Shown piece after piece: positions 15,271 through 23,465 of a stretch of DNA of 64,000 nucleotides. The stretch comes from Hyphococcus sp. (GTDB lineage: Bacteria; Pseudomonadota; Alphaproteobacteria; Caulobacterales; Parvularculaceae): positions 1 to 64,000 of the forward strand of contig JANQJK010000001.1 of NCBI GenBank assembly GCA_028281665.1. Reading direction: 5' to 3'. Numbering within the stretch: position 1 is the stretch's first letter; each line of letters opens with the position of its first letter. The translations under genes were made by a program, and so were the position numbers. The notes under the pieces were generated by a model. It did not search any database, was not told where the DNA came from, and was given only the letters and a program-made list of their open reading frames with translations.

Positions 15271-15492
15271 ATGGCTGATACCGAGCATCATAAAAGCAAA
15301 CGTCGCCGCTATCCGACACAAGCAGCGATTGATCGGGTTATTCGGGCTGCTCGCAAGGCGGGAATTTTCGTAAATGGCATCGAAGTTTCGCCAGATGGCG
15401 TCATTCGCGTTATTGACAGGACGGAATCGCCGCAGGACGATTTTGAGCGATGGCAACGATCGAAGGCATTCACTTCGTCCGCCGACGTCTAG
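15271..15492 (+). CDS. Small basic protein overlapping the integrase gene
   Basis: The 73-residue protein begins with a Lys/Arg-rich stretch ('KSKRRRYPTQAAIDRVIRAARKAG'), followed by two short strands ('VSPDGVIRVID') and an acidic linker. This pattern, 'ptqaaI.raiRAArkaG...v...Dg.irv', is one I associate with small genes set just before integrases in alphaproteobacterial islands. Its last 43 bases overlap the integrase start in another frame, so the two are translationally linked. It might be a directionality factor or a DNA-binding regulator; the function is not established. Confidence 0.75.
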   Translation: MADTEHHKSKRRRYPTQAAIDRVIRAARKAGIFVNGIEVSPDGVIRVIDRTESPQDDFERWQRSKAFTSSADV

Positions 15493-16493
15493 CGTCGGGC
15501 GCTGTTCGTTGGCACGTATATGCGTGGCGGGGTGGTCCTAAGGTAATGACCGCTGACGGCTTGGCGAAACCGTCTCTTACGCCAGAAGCCCTCACCGCTA
15601 TTGTCAAAGCACATGAGAACGCAACAGAGCCGCGACGCGATACTTTCGATGGTCTCGTTGTCGCATATCTCGGCAGTGCTGAGTTTAGTCGCCTTGCCGA
15701 AACTACACGCCGTCAGTGGCGAACCTGGGCGGACCGGGCGCGAACTGAGTTCGGTCACGCACCGCTGAAACTGTTTTCGGACCCAAGAATGCGGGGGGCC
15801 ATTCTTGAATGGCGAGACAAGTGGGCCAACTCACCGCGATCGGCTGATTATGCCATGCAGGTTCTGTCGCGAGTTCTTTCATGGGGGCTGCAACGCGGTT
15901 GGGTCATGCATAACCCGGCTGCGGGAATGCCCACTCTTTATCGTGCAGACCGTTCCGACATCATCTGGGAAGACCACGAAATCGATGCGGTGGCCGCCAA
16001 GATGCACCCACATGCGGCGCGCGCGTTCAGATTGGCCGCATGGACTGGGCTACCGAGATCGGATCTCGTGTCGCTGCGATGGGACGACGTTGGCGATCTT
16101 TATATCAGCGGACGGCGCGGAAAAACGAAAGTGGAACGTTGCATTCCGATCTTTGATGAGACGCGAGAATTACTGGCCGGCTTTCCAAAATGTGCCGTCA
16201 CAGTGGTGACTAATTACCGTGGCCGTCCATTTTCAGCGCGAGGGTTTTCAGCGTCATTTGAGAAGGCCAAGGCCGCGGCTGGGATTAGCGGAAAAACCCT
16301 TCACGACCTTCGCGGTACGTTCGCGACACGGCTTATGCGCAAAGGGTTTGAAGACCGGGTGATCGACGAAATCCTTGCGTGGGAAACAGGCCGGTCCGTT
16401 CGCATTCGACGCAAGTACATTACCCGCAAAGCTGTGGTAATTTCCGCAATTGAACGGATGCGCAATCGAAAATCTACTGACCCTGACCGATAA
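15450..16493 (+). CDS. int: Tyrosine recombinase/integrase of the tRNA-Gly element
   Basis: This 347-residue site-specific recombinase has an N-terminal arm-binding region (about 1-60), a SAM-like core-binding domain (about 65-165) and a catalytic domain. Likely active-site residues are Arg203 ('TGLPRSDLVSLRW'), Lys near 225-227 ('GRRGKTK'), His285 and Arg288 ('LHDLRGTFATRL'), Trp311 in the third basic/aromatic position ('ILAWETGRS') and the nucleophile Tyr323 ('RRKYI'). All expected positions are filled, so it should be active. Its target is the 3' part of tRNA-Gly(TCC), judged from the 44-bp duplications. It overlaps the small upstream gene, and its 3' end overlaps the convergent membrane gene by 20 bases. 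Confidence 0.95.
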   Translation: MATIEGIHFVRRRLASGAVRWHVYAWRGGPKVMTADGLAKPSLTPEALTAIVKAHENATEPRRDTFDGLVVAYLGSAEFSRLAETTRRQWRTWADRARTEFGHAPLKLFSDPRMRGAILEWRDKWANSPRSADYAMQVLSRVLSWGLQRGWVMHNPAAGMPTLYRADRSDIIWEDHEIDAVAAKMHPHAARAFRLAAWTGLPRSDLVSLRWDDVGDLYISGRRGKTKVERCIPIFDETRELLAGFPKCAVTVVTNYRGRPFSARGFSASFEKAKAAAGISGKTLHDLRGTFATRLMRKGFEDRVIDEILAWETGRSVRIRRKYITRKAVVISAIERMRNRKSTDPDR

Positions 16494-16935
16494 AGATACC
16501 TAAAGTGAAGAATAATGCGGAAAAAAGAAAGCTAAAGATGACGGCCTTAACGCCTTCACGTTTTGCGCCAGCGTGCACAACATCTGCAATTGCTCCCAAT
16601 TCTTCGTCGCTTAAGTCTTTCAACGCTTCAATCTTTTCTTTTTCCTTTTGGAGGCGATCTAACCGTTTAGTGCGCTTGCTGATCTCTGTATCCAGTTCGC
16701 TTACAAGAAGATTTGCCTCGCGGAGCGCCGCTGATAGTCGATCCACGCGAGATTGGAAATCCAACCCAGACGAACTGCGAGCACGCGAAATTCTTAGTTG
16801 AAAAAACGCAGTTAGAAATGTCGCAAAAAGTGTAATGAGAAAAAGTAAAGGGTCGCGCGTTAGAATCTCCAACGCGTAGCCGAATGTTTGCAGCAGATCC
16901 TGAAACCAATTCGACAAACTATCTGAAATCGCCAT
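16474..16935 (-). CDS. Small membrane protein: TM, coiled coil, TM
   Basis: The 153-residue protein has a hydrophobic segment near residues 29-46 ('PLLFLITLFATFLTAFF'), a long charged helix likely to be a coiled coil (about 55-110; 'SKRTKRLDRLQKEKEKIEAL'), then a second hydrophobic segment at the C-terminus ('VIFSFLFSALFFTLGIFIG'). I do not recognise a family. It is the only minus-strand gene of the element, lies between the integrase and the attachment site, and overlaps the integrase gene end to end by 20 bases. Genes in this position are often expressed from the integrated state, for example immunity or exclusion functions; that is inference. Confidence 0.7.
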   Translation of the reverse strand: MAISDSLSNWFQDLLQTFGYALEILTRDPLLFLITLFATFLTAFFQLRISRARSSSGLDFQSRVDRLSAALREANLLVSELDTEISKRTKRLDRLQKEKEKIEALKDLSDEELGAIADVVHAGAKREGVKAVIFSFLFSALFFTLGIFIGQGQ

Positions 16936-17002
16936 TTTTTGCCCCTCACTTCTCGCGAAAAATTACCGTGCGAATGGCATTACTGCAACAAAGTGGGAAC
17001 TC

Positions 17003-17023
17003 CGATGTAAACCGCCTGTAAAC
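17003..17023 (+). repeat. Arm-type repeats (TGTAAAC) near attR
   Basis: TGTAAAC occurs at 17006-17012 and 17017-17023. The 10-mer CGATGTAAAC at 17003-17012 recurs at 6997-7006, just inside attL. Matching motifs inside both ends fit integrase arm sites. Confidence 0.5.
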
Positions 17024-17059
17024 GGTCCCAACGTGGCACAACTAACAGATTGAAATCAT

Positions 17060-17103
17060 TGGAGCGGGTAGCGGGAATCGAACCCGCATATTCAGCTTGG
17101 AAG
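17060..17103 (-). repeat. attR: 44-bp core within tRNA-Gly
   Basis: Identical to 6920-6963. Reading with the tRNA, it runs from the anticodon loop to the CCA end. Confidence 0.95.
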
Positions 17104-17133
17104 GCTGCTGCACTACCATTGTGCTATACCCGC
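17060..17133 (-). tRNA. tRNA-Gly (anticodon TCC), with encoded CCA
   Basis: Read on the minus strand the gene begins GCGGGTATAG, has an anticodon loop TTCCAAG (TCC) and a T-arm GCGGGTTCGATTCCCGC, and ends with discriminator T and CCA. All stems pair. The 3' 44 bases are the attachment core of the element to its left, which restores a complete tRNA on integration. Confidence 0.97.
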
Positions 17134-17192
17134 CCGAACCCAACAGGTTGGGCCCGTTCTAATGATCGAAAATGGCGGCGCGCGCAAGAGCG

Positions 17193-17828
17193 CTAGTCAA
17201 GTTCGGCTTTGCGGGGGCGGGCGTATCGGGGCGATGGTATTTTGAACCGGATGGCGGCGGCGCGAATGAGAAATGTTGCGAGCGCCGCAATTGGCGCGCT
17301 GACGCCGGCGTCCGCGCCCAGGGCAATCAACGTCACATAGACGCCCGCCCCGATCAGCGCCGCAGTCGCGTAAATATCCTGCTTCAGGATAAGCGGCGGC
17401 TCGTTGAGAAGCACGTCGCGGACAACGCCGCCGAACGTCGCCGTGACCGCGCCCATAAAGATCGCGATTACGGCCGGGGCGCCGACAGCAAGCGCAGCCT
17501 GCGCCCCCAGCACAGCAAAAACAGCAAGGCCGACAGCGTCAGCCCAAATCAGCGCCTTCAGGCGCGAGGCGAGGATCGGCTGCGCCAGGGTCGCCGCAGC
17601 GGCGCCGGCAAGGCAGACAAAAATCGCCGACGGCGCGGCAATCCACCAGACGGGGAAGACGCCGAGGAGCACGTCGCGGATGGTGCCGCCGCCAACGCCG
17701 GTAACGAAGGCAATGAGGGCGACCCCGAAAAGATCCATATCATTTCGAAGCGCCGTCAGCGCGCCGGAAACGGCGAAAACAAACAGTCCCAGAATATTGA
17801 GCGCCGCGAAGACGGTTGCGGTATCCAT
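17193..17828 (-). CDS. TRIC-type cation channel family protein (UPF0126)
   Basis: The 211-residue inner-membrane protein consists of two homologous halves of three membrane helices each, with a seventh at the end. Each half carries the family hallmark: 'GVGGGTIRDVLLG' near 45 and 'TFGGVVRDVLLNE' near 130. Bacterial TRIC proteins form trimeric channels conducting monovalent cations; the physiological role in bacteria is not settled. It lies next to the tRNA-Gly gene outside the element and has host-like codon use. The following acyl-CoA dehydrogenase gene on the same strand ends 44 bases upstream of its start, so co-transcription is possible. Confidence 0.93.
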   Translation of the reverse strand: MDTATVFAALNILGLFVFAVSGALTALRNDMDLFGVALIAFVTGVGGGTIRDVLLGVFPVWWIAAPSAIFVCLAGAAAATLAQPILASRLKALIWADAVGLAVFAVLGAQAALAVGAPAVIAIFMGAVTATFGGVVRDVLLNEPPLILKQDIYATAALIGAGVYVTLIALGADAGVSAPIAALATFLIRAAAIRFKIPSPRYARPRKAELD

Positions 17829-17871
17829 AGAACACCGCTTGTGGCGTGATTCAACGGGGCGCGAAACGGTC

Positions 17872-19029
17872 CTACAGCGTTCGGGCGATCAGGAGCTTCA
17901 TGATCTCGTTTGTGCCGCCATAAATGCGCTGAACGCGGGCGTCGGCGTACATGCGGCTGATCGGATATTCATCCATATAGCCGTAGCCGCCATGGAGCTG
18001 CAAGCATTCATCTATGATCTCGTTTTCGAGATCGGTAAGCAGCATCTTCGACATGGAAGCCGTCGCCGCGTCGAGCTTTCCAGCAATTAATTGCTCGGTA
18101 CAGTAGTCGACAAAGACGCGGGCCATCGTCGCGCGCGCCTTGCACTCGGCAAGCTTAAACTGCGTGTTCTGGAATTTCAGGATCGGCCGGCCGAAGGCCT
18201 GGCGTTCTTTCACATAATCGATCGTCAAATCCAGCGCGCGCTCTATCATTGCGATCGCCTGCACGGCGATCTCATGACGCTCCTGCGGCAGCTGCTCCAT
18301 CAGCTGGAAAAATCCCTGCCCCTCATCTGTACCAAGAAGATTTTCTGTTGGCGCCTTCACGTCATTGAAAAATAACTCTGACGTGTCCTGCGCCTTGTTG
18401 CCGAGCTTCTTGAGATTTCGTCCGCGCTCAAAGCCGTCCGCATCGTCGGTCTCAACCACCATCAGCGAAACGCCCTTGGCGCCCTCCGACGGGTCCGTCT
18501 TCGCGACGACGATAATGATATTGGCGTTCTGGCCATTGGTGATAAAGGTTTTCTGACCGTTGATGACGTACTGATTGCCATCTTTGATCGCCGTCATTTT
18601 CACGCCCTGAAGATCGGAACCGGCGCCGGGCTCGGACATTGCGATGGCGCCGATCAGCTCGCCGGTCGCCATTCTCGGCAACCAGCGCCGCTTCTGTTCT
18701 TCCGTTCCGTAATGCAGGATGTAGGGCGCAACGATCGTGTTGTGCAGCGGCGCACCGAAGCCTTCTATGCCGCATTTGATCTGCTGTTCGATCGCGACCT
18801 GCTCATGGGCGAATGTGCCGCCAAGGCCGCCATATTCTTCCGGCATCGACATGCATAGCAGCCCCTGCTCGCCCGATTTTTCCCACGCCCACCGGTCAAC
18901 GCGCCCCTGGTCGCGCCATTTCTCTACGTGAGGCAGTAGTTCGCGCGTATAGAACTTGGCCACCTCGTCTTCGAACATGACGAGTTCGTCGGTTTTCCAT
19001 TGAGGGCGGGCGGTTTGAACGGCAATCAT
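17872..19029 (-). CDS. Acyl-CoA dehydrogenase
   Basis: I start at the ATG at 19029, 8 bases after GGAG; a GTG three codons earlier overlaps that site. The 385-residue flavoenzyme has the family's order: N-terminal helical domain, the middle beta domain with 'IGAIAMSEPGAGSDLQGVKMTA' and 'FITNGQNA', then the C-terminal helical domain with 'QERHEIAVQAI', 'RQAFGRPI' and 'QLHGGYGYMDEYPISRMYADAR'. The catalytic base is the Glu of 'YGGTNEIMK'. It oxidises acyl-CoA to trans-2-enoyl-CoA with electron transfer flavoprotein as acceptor. Chain-length preference cannot be read here. It lies upstream of the TRIC gene on the same strand. Confidence 0.95.
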   Translation of the reverse strand: MIAVQTARPQWKTDELVMFEDEVAKFYTRELLPHVEKWRDQGRVDRWAWEKSGEQGLLCMSMPEEYGGLGGTFAHEQVAIEQQIKCGIEGFGAPLHNTIVAPYILHYGTEEQKRRWLPRMATGELIGAIAMSEPGAGSDLQGVKMTAIKDGNQYVINGQKTFITNGQNANIIIVVAKTDPSEGAKGVSLMVVETDDADGFERGRNLKKLGNKAQDTSELFFNDVKAPTENLLGTDEGQGFFQLMEQLPQERHEIAVQAIAMIERALDLTIDYVKERQAFGRPILKFQNTQFKLAECKARATMARVFVDYCTEQLIAGKLDAATASMSKMLLTDLENEIIDECLQLHGGYGYMDEYPISRMYADARVQRIYGGTNEIMKLLIARTL

Positions 19030-19186
19030 CAGGCGCACTCCAAGCGTGAAGTCAGGTTTCTACGGTGCAATTCTGAAACGCGGCGCCGGGCCGAACAAGC
19101 AAATTGCGCAGTGATTGCTGCGGAAACCGCAGGAGGCCGGCCGGCGCAAAACGACATGCCGCCGTGCTTTTGGGATGCAATAATGC

Positions 19187-20050
19187 CTAGTCGGCGTCGC
19201 TAAGACGCCGCACGAGGCTTGACGTATCCCACCGCCCGCCATCCATCGCCTGGATGTCGGCATAGAACTGATCGACAAGCGCCGTGACGGGCAGACGCGC
19301 GCCATTATCGCGCGCGGCGGCGAGGGCGATGCGCAAATCCTTGCGCATCCAGTCAACGGCGAAACCGAAGTCGAACTCGTCCGCCGCCATGGTGCGGGCG
19401 CGATTTTCCATCTGCCAGCTTTGCGCCGCGCCCCCGGAGATCGCTTCCAGCACCTTATCGATTTCAAGCCCAGCCCGGGTGGCGAAATGAACGCCTTCGG
19501 ATAGGCCTTGCAGCAATCCGGCGATACAGATCTGGTTGACCGCCTTCGTCATTTGTCCTGCGCCGGACGAACCGACATGGACGATACGCGCACCGTAAGA
19601 CTCCATTGCAGGCCGGGCAATTTCAACATGGGCGCCGTCACCGCCGCACATAATCGCCAGCTTGCCGTTTTGCGCGCCGGCCTCGCCGCCGGACACCGGA
19701 GCGTCGACAAATCCGACGCCCAGTTCGGCAAGTTCACCGTGCAGACGCTTCGCAAGGGCCGGCGACGCCGTTGTATGATCGACAACGATGGCGCTGCGCG
19801 ACAGGGCGCCGGCCGCGCCGGCGAGCACCGCCTCGACATCCGGGTCGTCGCCAAGGCACATGAAAACGAAGTCCGCATCTTCAACGGCCGCGTCCGGCGT
19901 ATCGGCGGCGGCGCCGGCATAATTGTCGGTCCACTGGCGCGCTTTCGCCGCGGTGCGATTATAAACCGTAACTGAGTATCCCTTTTCCGCCAAGTGTCCC
20001 GCCATGGGATAGCCCATGACCCCCAATCCCAAAAATGCAGCACGCTTCAT
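19187..20050 (-). CDS. 3-hydroxyisobutyrate dehydrogenase-family NAD(P)-dependent oxidoreductase
   Basis: The ATG at 20050 places the dinucleotide-binding motif 'FLGLGVMGYPMAGHL' at the N-terminus; a TTG-initiated extension lacks family features. The 287-residue protein has 'GFVDAPVSGGEAGAQNGKLAIMCGG' around 115-140 and the catalytic lysine in 'QMTKAVNQ' near 170, as in beta-hydroxyacid dehydrogenases (3-hydroxyisobutyrate, tartronate semialdehyde, 2-hydroxymethylglutarate). The exact substrate is open. It starts 10 bases after the flavin reductase stop, so the two form an operon. The gap to the acyl-CoA dehydrogenase downstream is about 160 bases. Confidence 0.9.
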   Translation of the reverse strand: MKRAAFLGLGVMGYPMAGHLAEKGYSVTVYNRTAAKARQWTDNYAGAAADTPDAAVEDADFVFMCLGDDPDVEAVLAGAAGALSRSAIVVDHTTASPALAKRLHGELAELGVGFVDAPVSGGEAGAQNGKLAIMCGGDGAHVEIARPAMESYGARIVHVGSSGAGQMTKAVNQICIAGLLQGLSEGVHFATRAGLEIDKVLEAISGGAAQSWQMENRARTMAADEFDFGFAVDWMRKDLRIALAAARDNGARLPVTALVDQFYADIQAMDGGRWDTSSLVRRLSDAD

Positions 20051-20060
20051 GTGGCCAACG

Positions 20061-20543
20061 TCATTTACTTTGAATTCCCGAATGATAGTTGCTGCTGAAA
20101 TATACCAGCGGCGCGCCGTTTGTTGAATCAAAACGCACGACTTCGCCGATCAGGATCACATGATCGCCGGCCTTGTGACGCCGATGGATGCGGCAATCAA
20201 ATCCGGCGATGCGCGACTTCAGCAAGGGCGCACCGGTTTCCCAGATCTCGAATTCGTCGGGCGAAAGCGGCTCCGGTTCCCGGCCGGCGAACCGGTTGGA
20301 GAGCGCCGCCTGATCCGCGCCGAGAACCGACAACGCATACCCGTCCGCCTCCATGAATTGCGCATAAGCGGACGTCTTGTTTTCAAGGCACCAAAGCAAC
20401 AACGCCGGATCCAGCGAAACGGACGTAAAGGAGTTAATGGTCAGCGCCCGGATCTCGCCCTTCGCGTCGACGCAGGTCGCAATTGCTATCCCCGTTGCAA
20501 ACTTGCCGAATGCATCTTTTAGCGGCCTGAATTCGTCCGCCAT
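20061..20543 (-). CDS. Flavin reductase domain protein (FMN-binding split barrel)
   Basis: I start at the ATG for 'MADEFRPLKDAFG' (20543). The 160-residue protein matches short-chain flavin reductases: 'FGKFATGIAIATC' at the start, 'ALTINSFTSVSLDPALLLWCLENKTS' in the core, 'LSNRFAG' and 'AGDHVILIGEV' towards the end. Such enzymes reduce FMN or FAD with NAD(P)H for a partner monooxygenase, but no monooxygenase is encoded nearby. It is followed after 10 bases by the 3-hydroxyacid dehydrogenase gene. Confidence 0.92.
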   Translation of the reverse strand: MADEFRPLKDAFGKFATGIAIATCVDAKGEIRALTINSFTSVSLDPALLLWCLENKTSAYAQFMEADGYALSVLGADQAALSNRFAGREPEPLSPDEFEIWETGAPLLKSRIAGFDCRIHRRHKAGDHVILIGEVVRFDSTNGAPLVYFSSNYHSGIQSK

Positions 20544-20699
20544 GGCGACTGCCTTCCTTCGATCGCGCCGCCATTTCGGCAACGTATTGAAAATGCTTCC
20601 ATCTTGTGCCGTTAGCATCTATTCCGGAAAATAAAAAGCGGCGAGTTCCGCCGCTTCGACGCTGCGAATGGCGCGGCTGGAACCGAACCCGGGCGGGCG

Positions 20700-22556
20700 A
20701 TGGACTTCTTTATCGACGCGCATTGGCAGATGTGGGCGACGCTGGCGATCATCTTCGTCACGATCGTCGCCTATACGCTCGACCGCTTTTCGCTGGAGCT
20801 TATTTCAGCCGGGGCGCTTGTGGCGTTGCTGGCGCTGTTTCTGATTGCGCCTCTTCAGGACGGCGCCCTTAACCTGCTGACGACGGAAGACCTCCTCTCC
20901 GGCTTCGCCAGCCCCGCCCTTTTCGCCATTCTCGGTCTGCTCATTATCGGCCAGGGCATGTTTCAGTCAGGCGCGCTGGAACACCCGACCGAGTATCTTC
21001 TGCGCATATATGACAAGCGCCCGCTCTTTATTACGGCCGCGATCTTCATATTCATCATGATCATCAGTGCATTTTTGAACAACACGCCCGTTGTCGTCAT
21101 GTTCATACCGATCATGGCCGCACTCGCGCAGCAGGGAAAAATTCCCGTGGCGCGTTTCATGATGCCGCTTTCCTATCTGTCGATATTCGGCGGCATGACG
21201 ACCATTATCGGCTCGTCGACAAACCTCCTCGCCGCACAATCTTATCGTGCGACGACAGGCGGGGAGATCGGATTTTTCGAACTGACGCCCATGGGTCTGT
21301 TTCTGGCCGGCATTGGCATTGTCTACATGATGACCGCCGGGCGATGGCTCATTCCGATCCGCGCCAATCCGAACCAGACCGCGATCAACGAACGGGAAGG
21401 CAAACACTTCATCGCGCAGATCGAGATCACGCGCGGACACCCGCTTGTCGGCAAGGGGCCCGTTTCGGGATTGTTTGTGGATTTGCCCGACATCACGGTC
21501 AGGATGGTTCAGCGACGGGAGCAAGCGATCCTGCCGCCTTTCGACGATTTCAAGTTCAAGACCGGCGACGTGCTGATCGTCGCCGCCACCCGCTCAGCGC
21601 TCACCTCGTTGCTGAAATCGAACCCGCCGATGCTGGAAGGGCTGATGGCCGAAACCTCAATCGCCGACGAGGAAGACGGATCGGTTCAGCGGTCGACGCA
21701 GTTGACGCTGGTCGAAGCCATCGTTGCGCCGGGCTCCCGGCTGATCGGCCGGTCGATCGCACAAATCGGCTTTCACGCGCAAACGGATTGCGTCATCGTC
21801 GGGATCGAACGGCGCAGCCGAATGATCCGCACACAGATGAATACGATCAGGCTTGAGGCGGGCGACGTGCTCCTGATCCTCGGCAATCTGAGCGATATTC
21901 GAAATCTGCGGTCCGATCGCGACATTCTGCTGCTGGAATATTCCATCCAGAACCTGCCGGACCCCCGCAACGCCCGCATCGCCGCGCTCATCTTTGCCGC
22001 GGTTGTCGCCTTTACCGCAACCGGCATTGTTCCGATCGCCGTTTCCGCAATCTGCGGCGCAACCGCGATGGTCGCCTCGGGCTGCCTGAACGTGCGGCAG
22101 GCGGCGCGGGCGATCGACCGGCGTATTTACCTCCTCATCGGCGCATCCCTTGCCATGGGCGCGGCCCTGGAACGAACCGGCGGCGCGGCCTTTATCGGCG
22201 AAGGGCTCGCCGCCCTTGCGGGACCCTTCGGACCCATAATCGTGGTTTCCGCTTTCTTTATTTTATGCGCGGCATTGACCAATGTTCTGTCAAACAACGC
22301 GACTGCCGTTCTCTTCACGCCGATTGCCGTGTCCGCCGCGCGCCAGCTCGGCATTGACGAACACATCCTGGTATTGACCGTAATCTTCGGATCGAACTGT
22401 TCCTTTGCAACGCCCGTGGCGTATCAGACGAACCTCCTTGTCATGACGCCGGGGCACTACAAATTCCGGGATTTCATGACCGTCGGCGGGCCGCTGATCC
22501 TTGTTCTGTGGATCGCCTTCACCCTCGCAGCGCCCTTCTATTTCGACCTCAATTGA
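20700..22556 (+). CDS. SLC13/DASS-family transporter with two RCK_C (TrkA-C) domains
   Basis: The 618-residue membrane protein has about five N-terminal helices, a soluble middle part (about 225-425) with two TrkA-C-like beta domains ('GPVSGLFVDLPDITVRMVQR', 'GSRLIGRSIAQIGF...DCVIVGIERR'), and a second membrane half. Each half carries the SLC13 hairpin signature: 'SAFLNNTPVVVMFIPI' with 'GSSTNLLAAQ', and 'NVLSNNATAVLFTPIA' with 'TPVAYQTNLLVM'. Members import sulfate, di- or tricarboxylates with sodium. The inserted regulatory domains are usual for this subgroup. The substrate is not determinable, and no neighbour suggests one. Confidence 0.93.
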   Translation: MDFFIDAHWQMWATLAIIFVTIVAYTLDRFSLELISAGALVALLALFLIAPLQDGALNLLTTEDLLSGFASPALFAILGLLIIGQGMFQSGALEHPTEYLLRIYDKRPLFITAAIFIFIMIISAFLNNTPVVVMFIPIMAALAQQGKIPVARFMMPLSYLSIFGGMTTIIGSSTNLLAAQSYRATTGGEIGFFELTPMGLFLAGIGIVYMMTAGRWLIPIRANPNQTAINEREGKHFIAQIEITRGHPLVGKGPVSGLFVDLPDITVRMVQRREQAILPPFDDFKFKTGDVLIVAATRSALTSLLKSNPPMLEGLMAETSIADEEDGSVQRSTQLTLVEAIVAPGSRLIGRSIAQIGFHAQTDCVIVGIERRSRMIRTQMNTIRLEAGDVLLILGNLSDIRNLRSDRDILLLEYSIQNLPDPRNARIAALIFAAVVAFTATGIVPIAVSAICGATAMVASGCLNVRQAARAIDRRIYLLIGASLAMGAALERTGGAAFIGEGLAALAGPFGPIIVVSAFFILCAALTNVLSNNATAVLFTPIAVSAARQLGIDEHILVLTVIFGSNCSFATPVAYQTNLLVMTPGHYKFRDFMTVGGPLILVLWIAFTLAAPFYFDLN

Positions 22557-22626
22557 CGACAAAAAAGAACAGCATCATTGATGATGCGCTAATCGCCCGC
22601 TAAGGTTTTTTCGTTAGGGTAGTTGA

Positions 22627-23391
22627 ATGAGCAACGAAGAATTTGCACGGCGATTTGGTCTCGAAAGCGGCGATTTTTACGTCACCGCGTCGGCGCCCTG
22701 TCCCTATCTGTCCGGCAAGCGCGAGCGGAAAGTCTTCTCCTATCTCGACGGTCCGGACGCATCGTCGACAAACGCACTGCTGACGCGGCGTGGGTTTCGT
22801 CGCTCTCAGAACATCATTTACCTGCCCGCCTGCGAAGGGTGTTCGGCCTGCGTGCCGGTGCGGATTGTGGTTGACGATTTCGAACTAACTCGCTCGCGCA
22901 AACGCAACATCGTCAAGAACGCCGATCTCGCGCGGCGCATGGCGGCGCCGCGCGCCACCGGCGAGCAGTTCTCCGTGCTGCGCGGCTATCTCGACTCCCG
23001 CCACGGCGACGGCGGCATGTCGGAGATGACGGTGCTCGATTACGCCGCCATGGTCGAGGAAACCGCCGTCGATACGATGATCGTTGAATATCGCGCGCCA
23101 TCGGGCGAGCCTAACGAAGACGATACGCGTCTCGTGGGCGCGGCGTTGACGGACCGTCTGACCGACGGCCTCTCCATGGTCTACAGTTTTTTCGAACCGG
23201 ACGACGCAGACCGCTCGCTCGGTCGGTTCATGATCCAGGACCACGTATCCCTCGCGCGCGACCTGGGCCTGCCATACGTCTATCTCGGCTATTGGGTCGA
23301 AGGCTCGCCGAAGATGCAATACAAGGCGGACTTCCAGCCGCTGGAGAAACTCACCGCCACAGGGTGGGTGCGGATGGACCGGACGGCATAG
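22627..23391 (+). CDS. bpt: Aspartate/glutamate leucyltransferase (N-end rule)
   Basis: The 254-residue protein transfers leucine from Leu-tRNA to N-terminal Asp or Glu of substrate proteins, marking them for ClpS/ClpAP. Recognisable features are 'PCPYLSGKRERKVFSYL', the zinc/cysteine region 'IYLPACEGCSACVPVRI', 'SRKRNIVKNADL', the acyltransferase core with 'LTDRLTDGLSMVYSFFEP', and the end 'YVYLGYWVEGSPKMQYKADFQPLE'. Length is normal (about 240-260). It is monocistronic or leads the TRAP cluster 75 bases downstream. Confidence 0.95.
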   Translation: MSNEEFARRFGLESGDFYVTASAPCPYLSGKRERKVFSYLDGPDASSTNALLTRRGFRRSQNIIYLPACEGCSACVPVRIVVDDFELTRSRKRNIVKNADLARRMAAPRATGEQFSVLRGYLDSRHGDGGMSEMTVLDYAAMVEETAVDTMIVEYRAPSGEPNEDDTRLVGAALTDRLTDGLSMVYSFFEPDDADRSLGRFMIQDHVSLARDLGLPYVYLGYWVEGSPKMQYKADFQPLEKLTATGWVRMDRTA

Positions 23392-23465
23392 CGGTCCTAT
23401 TTGGCCTGACGCCAAAACGGCGATAAGACTTGCCGCCTGATGACTTTAAGGGCGGTATCTCCTTC

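Larger units (their letters stand above)
6920..17103. mobile_element. 10.1-kb integrative element in tRNA-Gly(TCC), satellite-like, with a lone HK97 capsid gene
   Basis: A perfect 44-bp direct repeat bounds this element: 6920-6963 and 17060-17103. The right copy is the 3' half of an intact tRNA-Gly gene; the left copy is an orphan fragment. Inside, in order, are three small unknown genes, a RepA-like helicase, a two-gene unassigned cassette, an HK97 major capsid protein, a small gene overlapping a tyrosine integrase, and a membrane/coiled-coil gene. There is no terminase, portal, prohead protease, tail or lysis gene, and no conjugation gene. Gene content fits a phage satellite (PICI-like) or a relic prophage reduced to capsid and integrase. 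Integrase and both attachment sites look intact, so excision is plausible. Confidence 0.92.
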
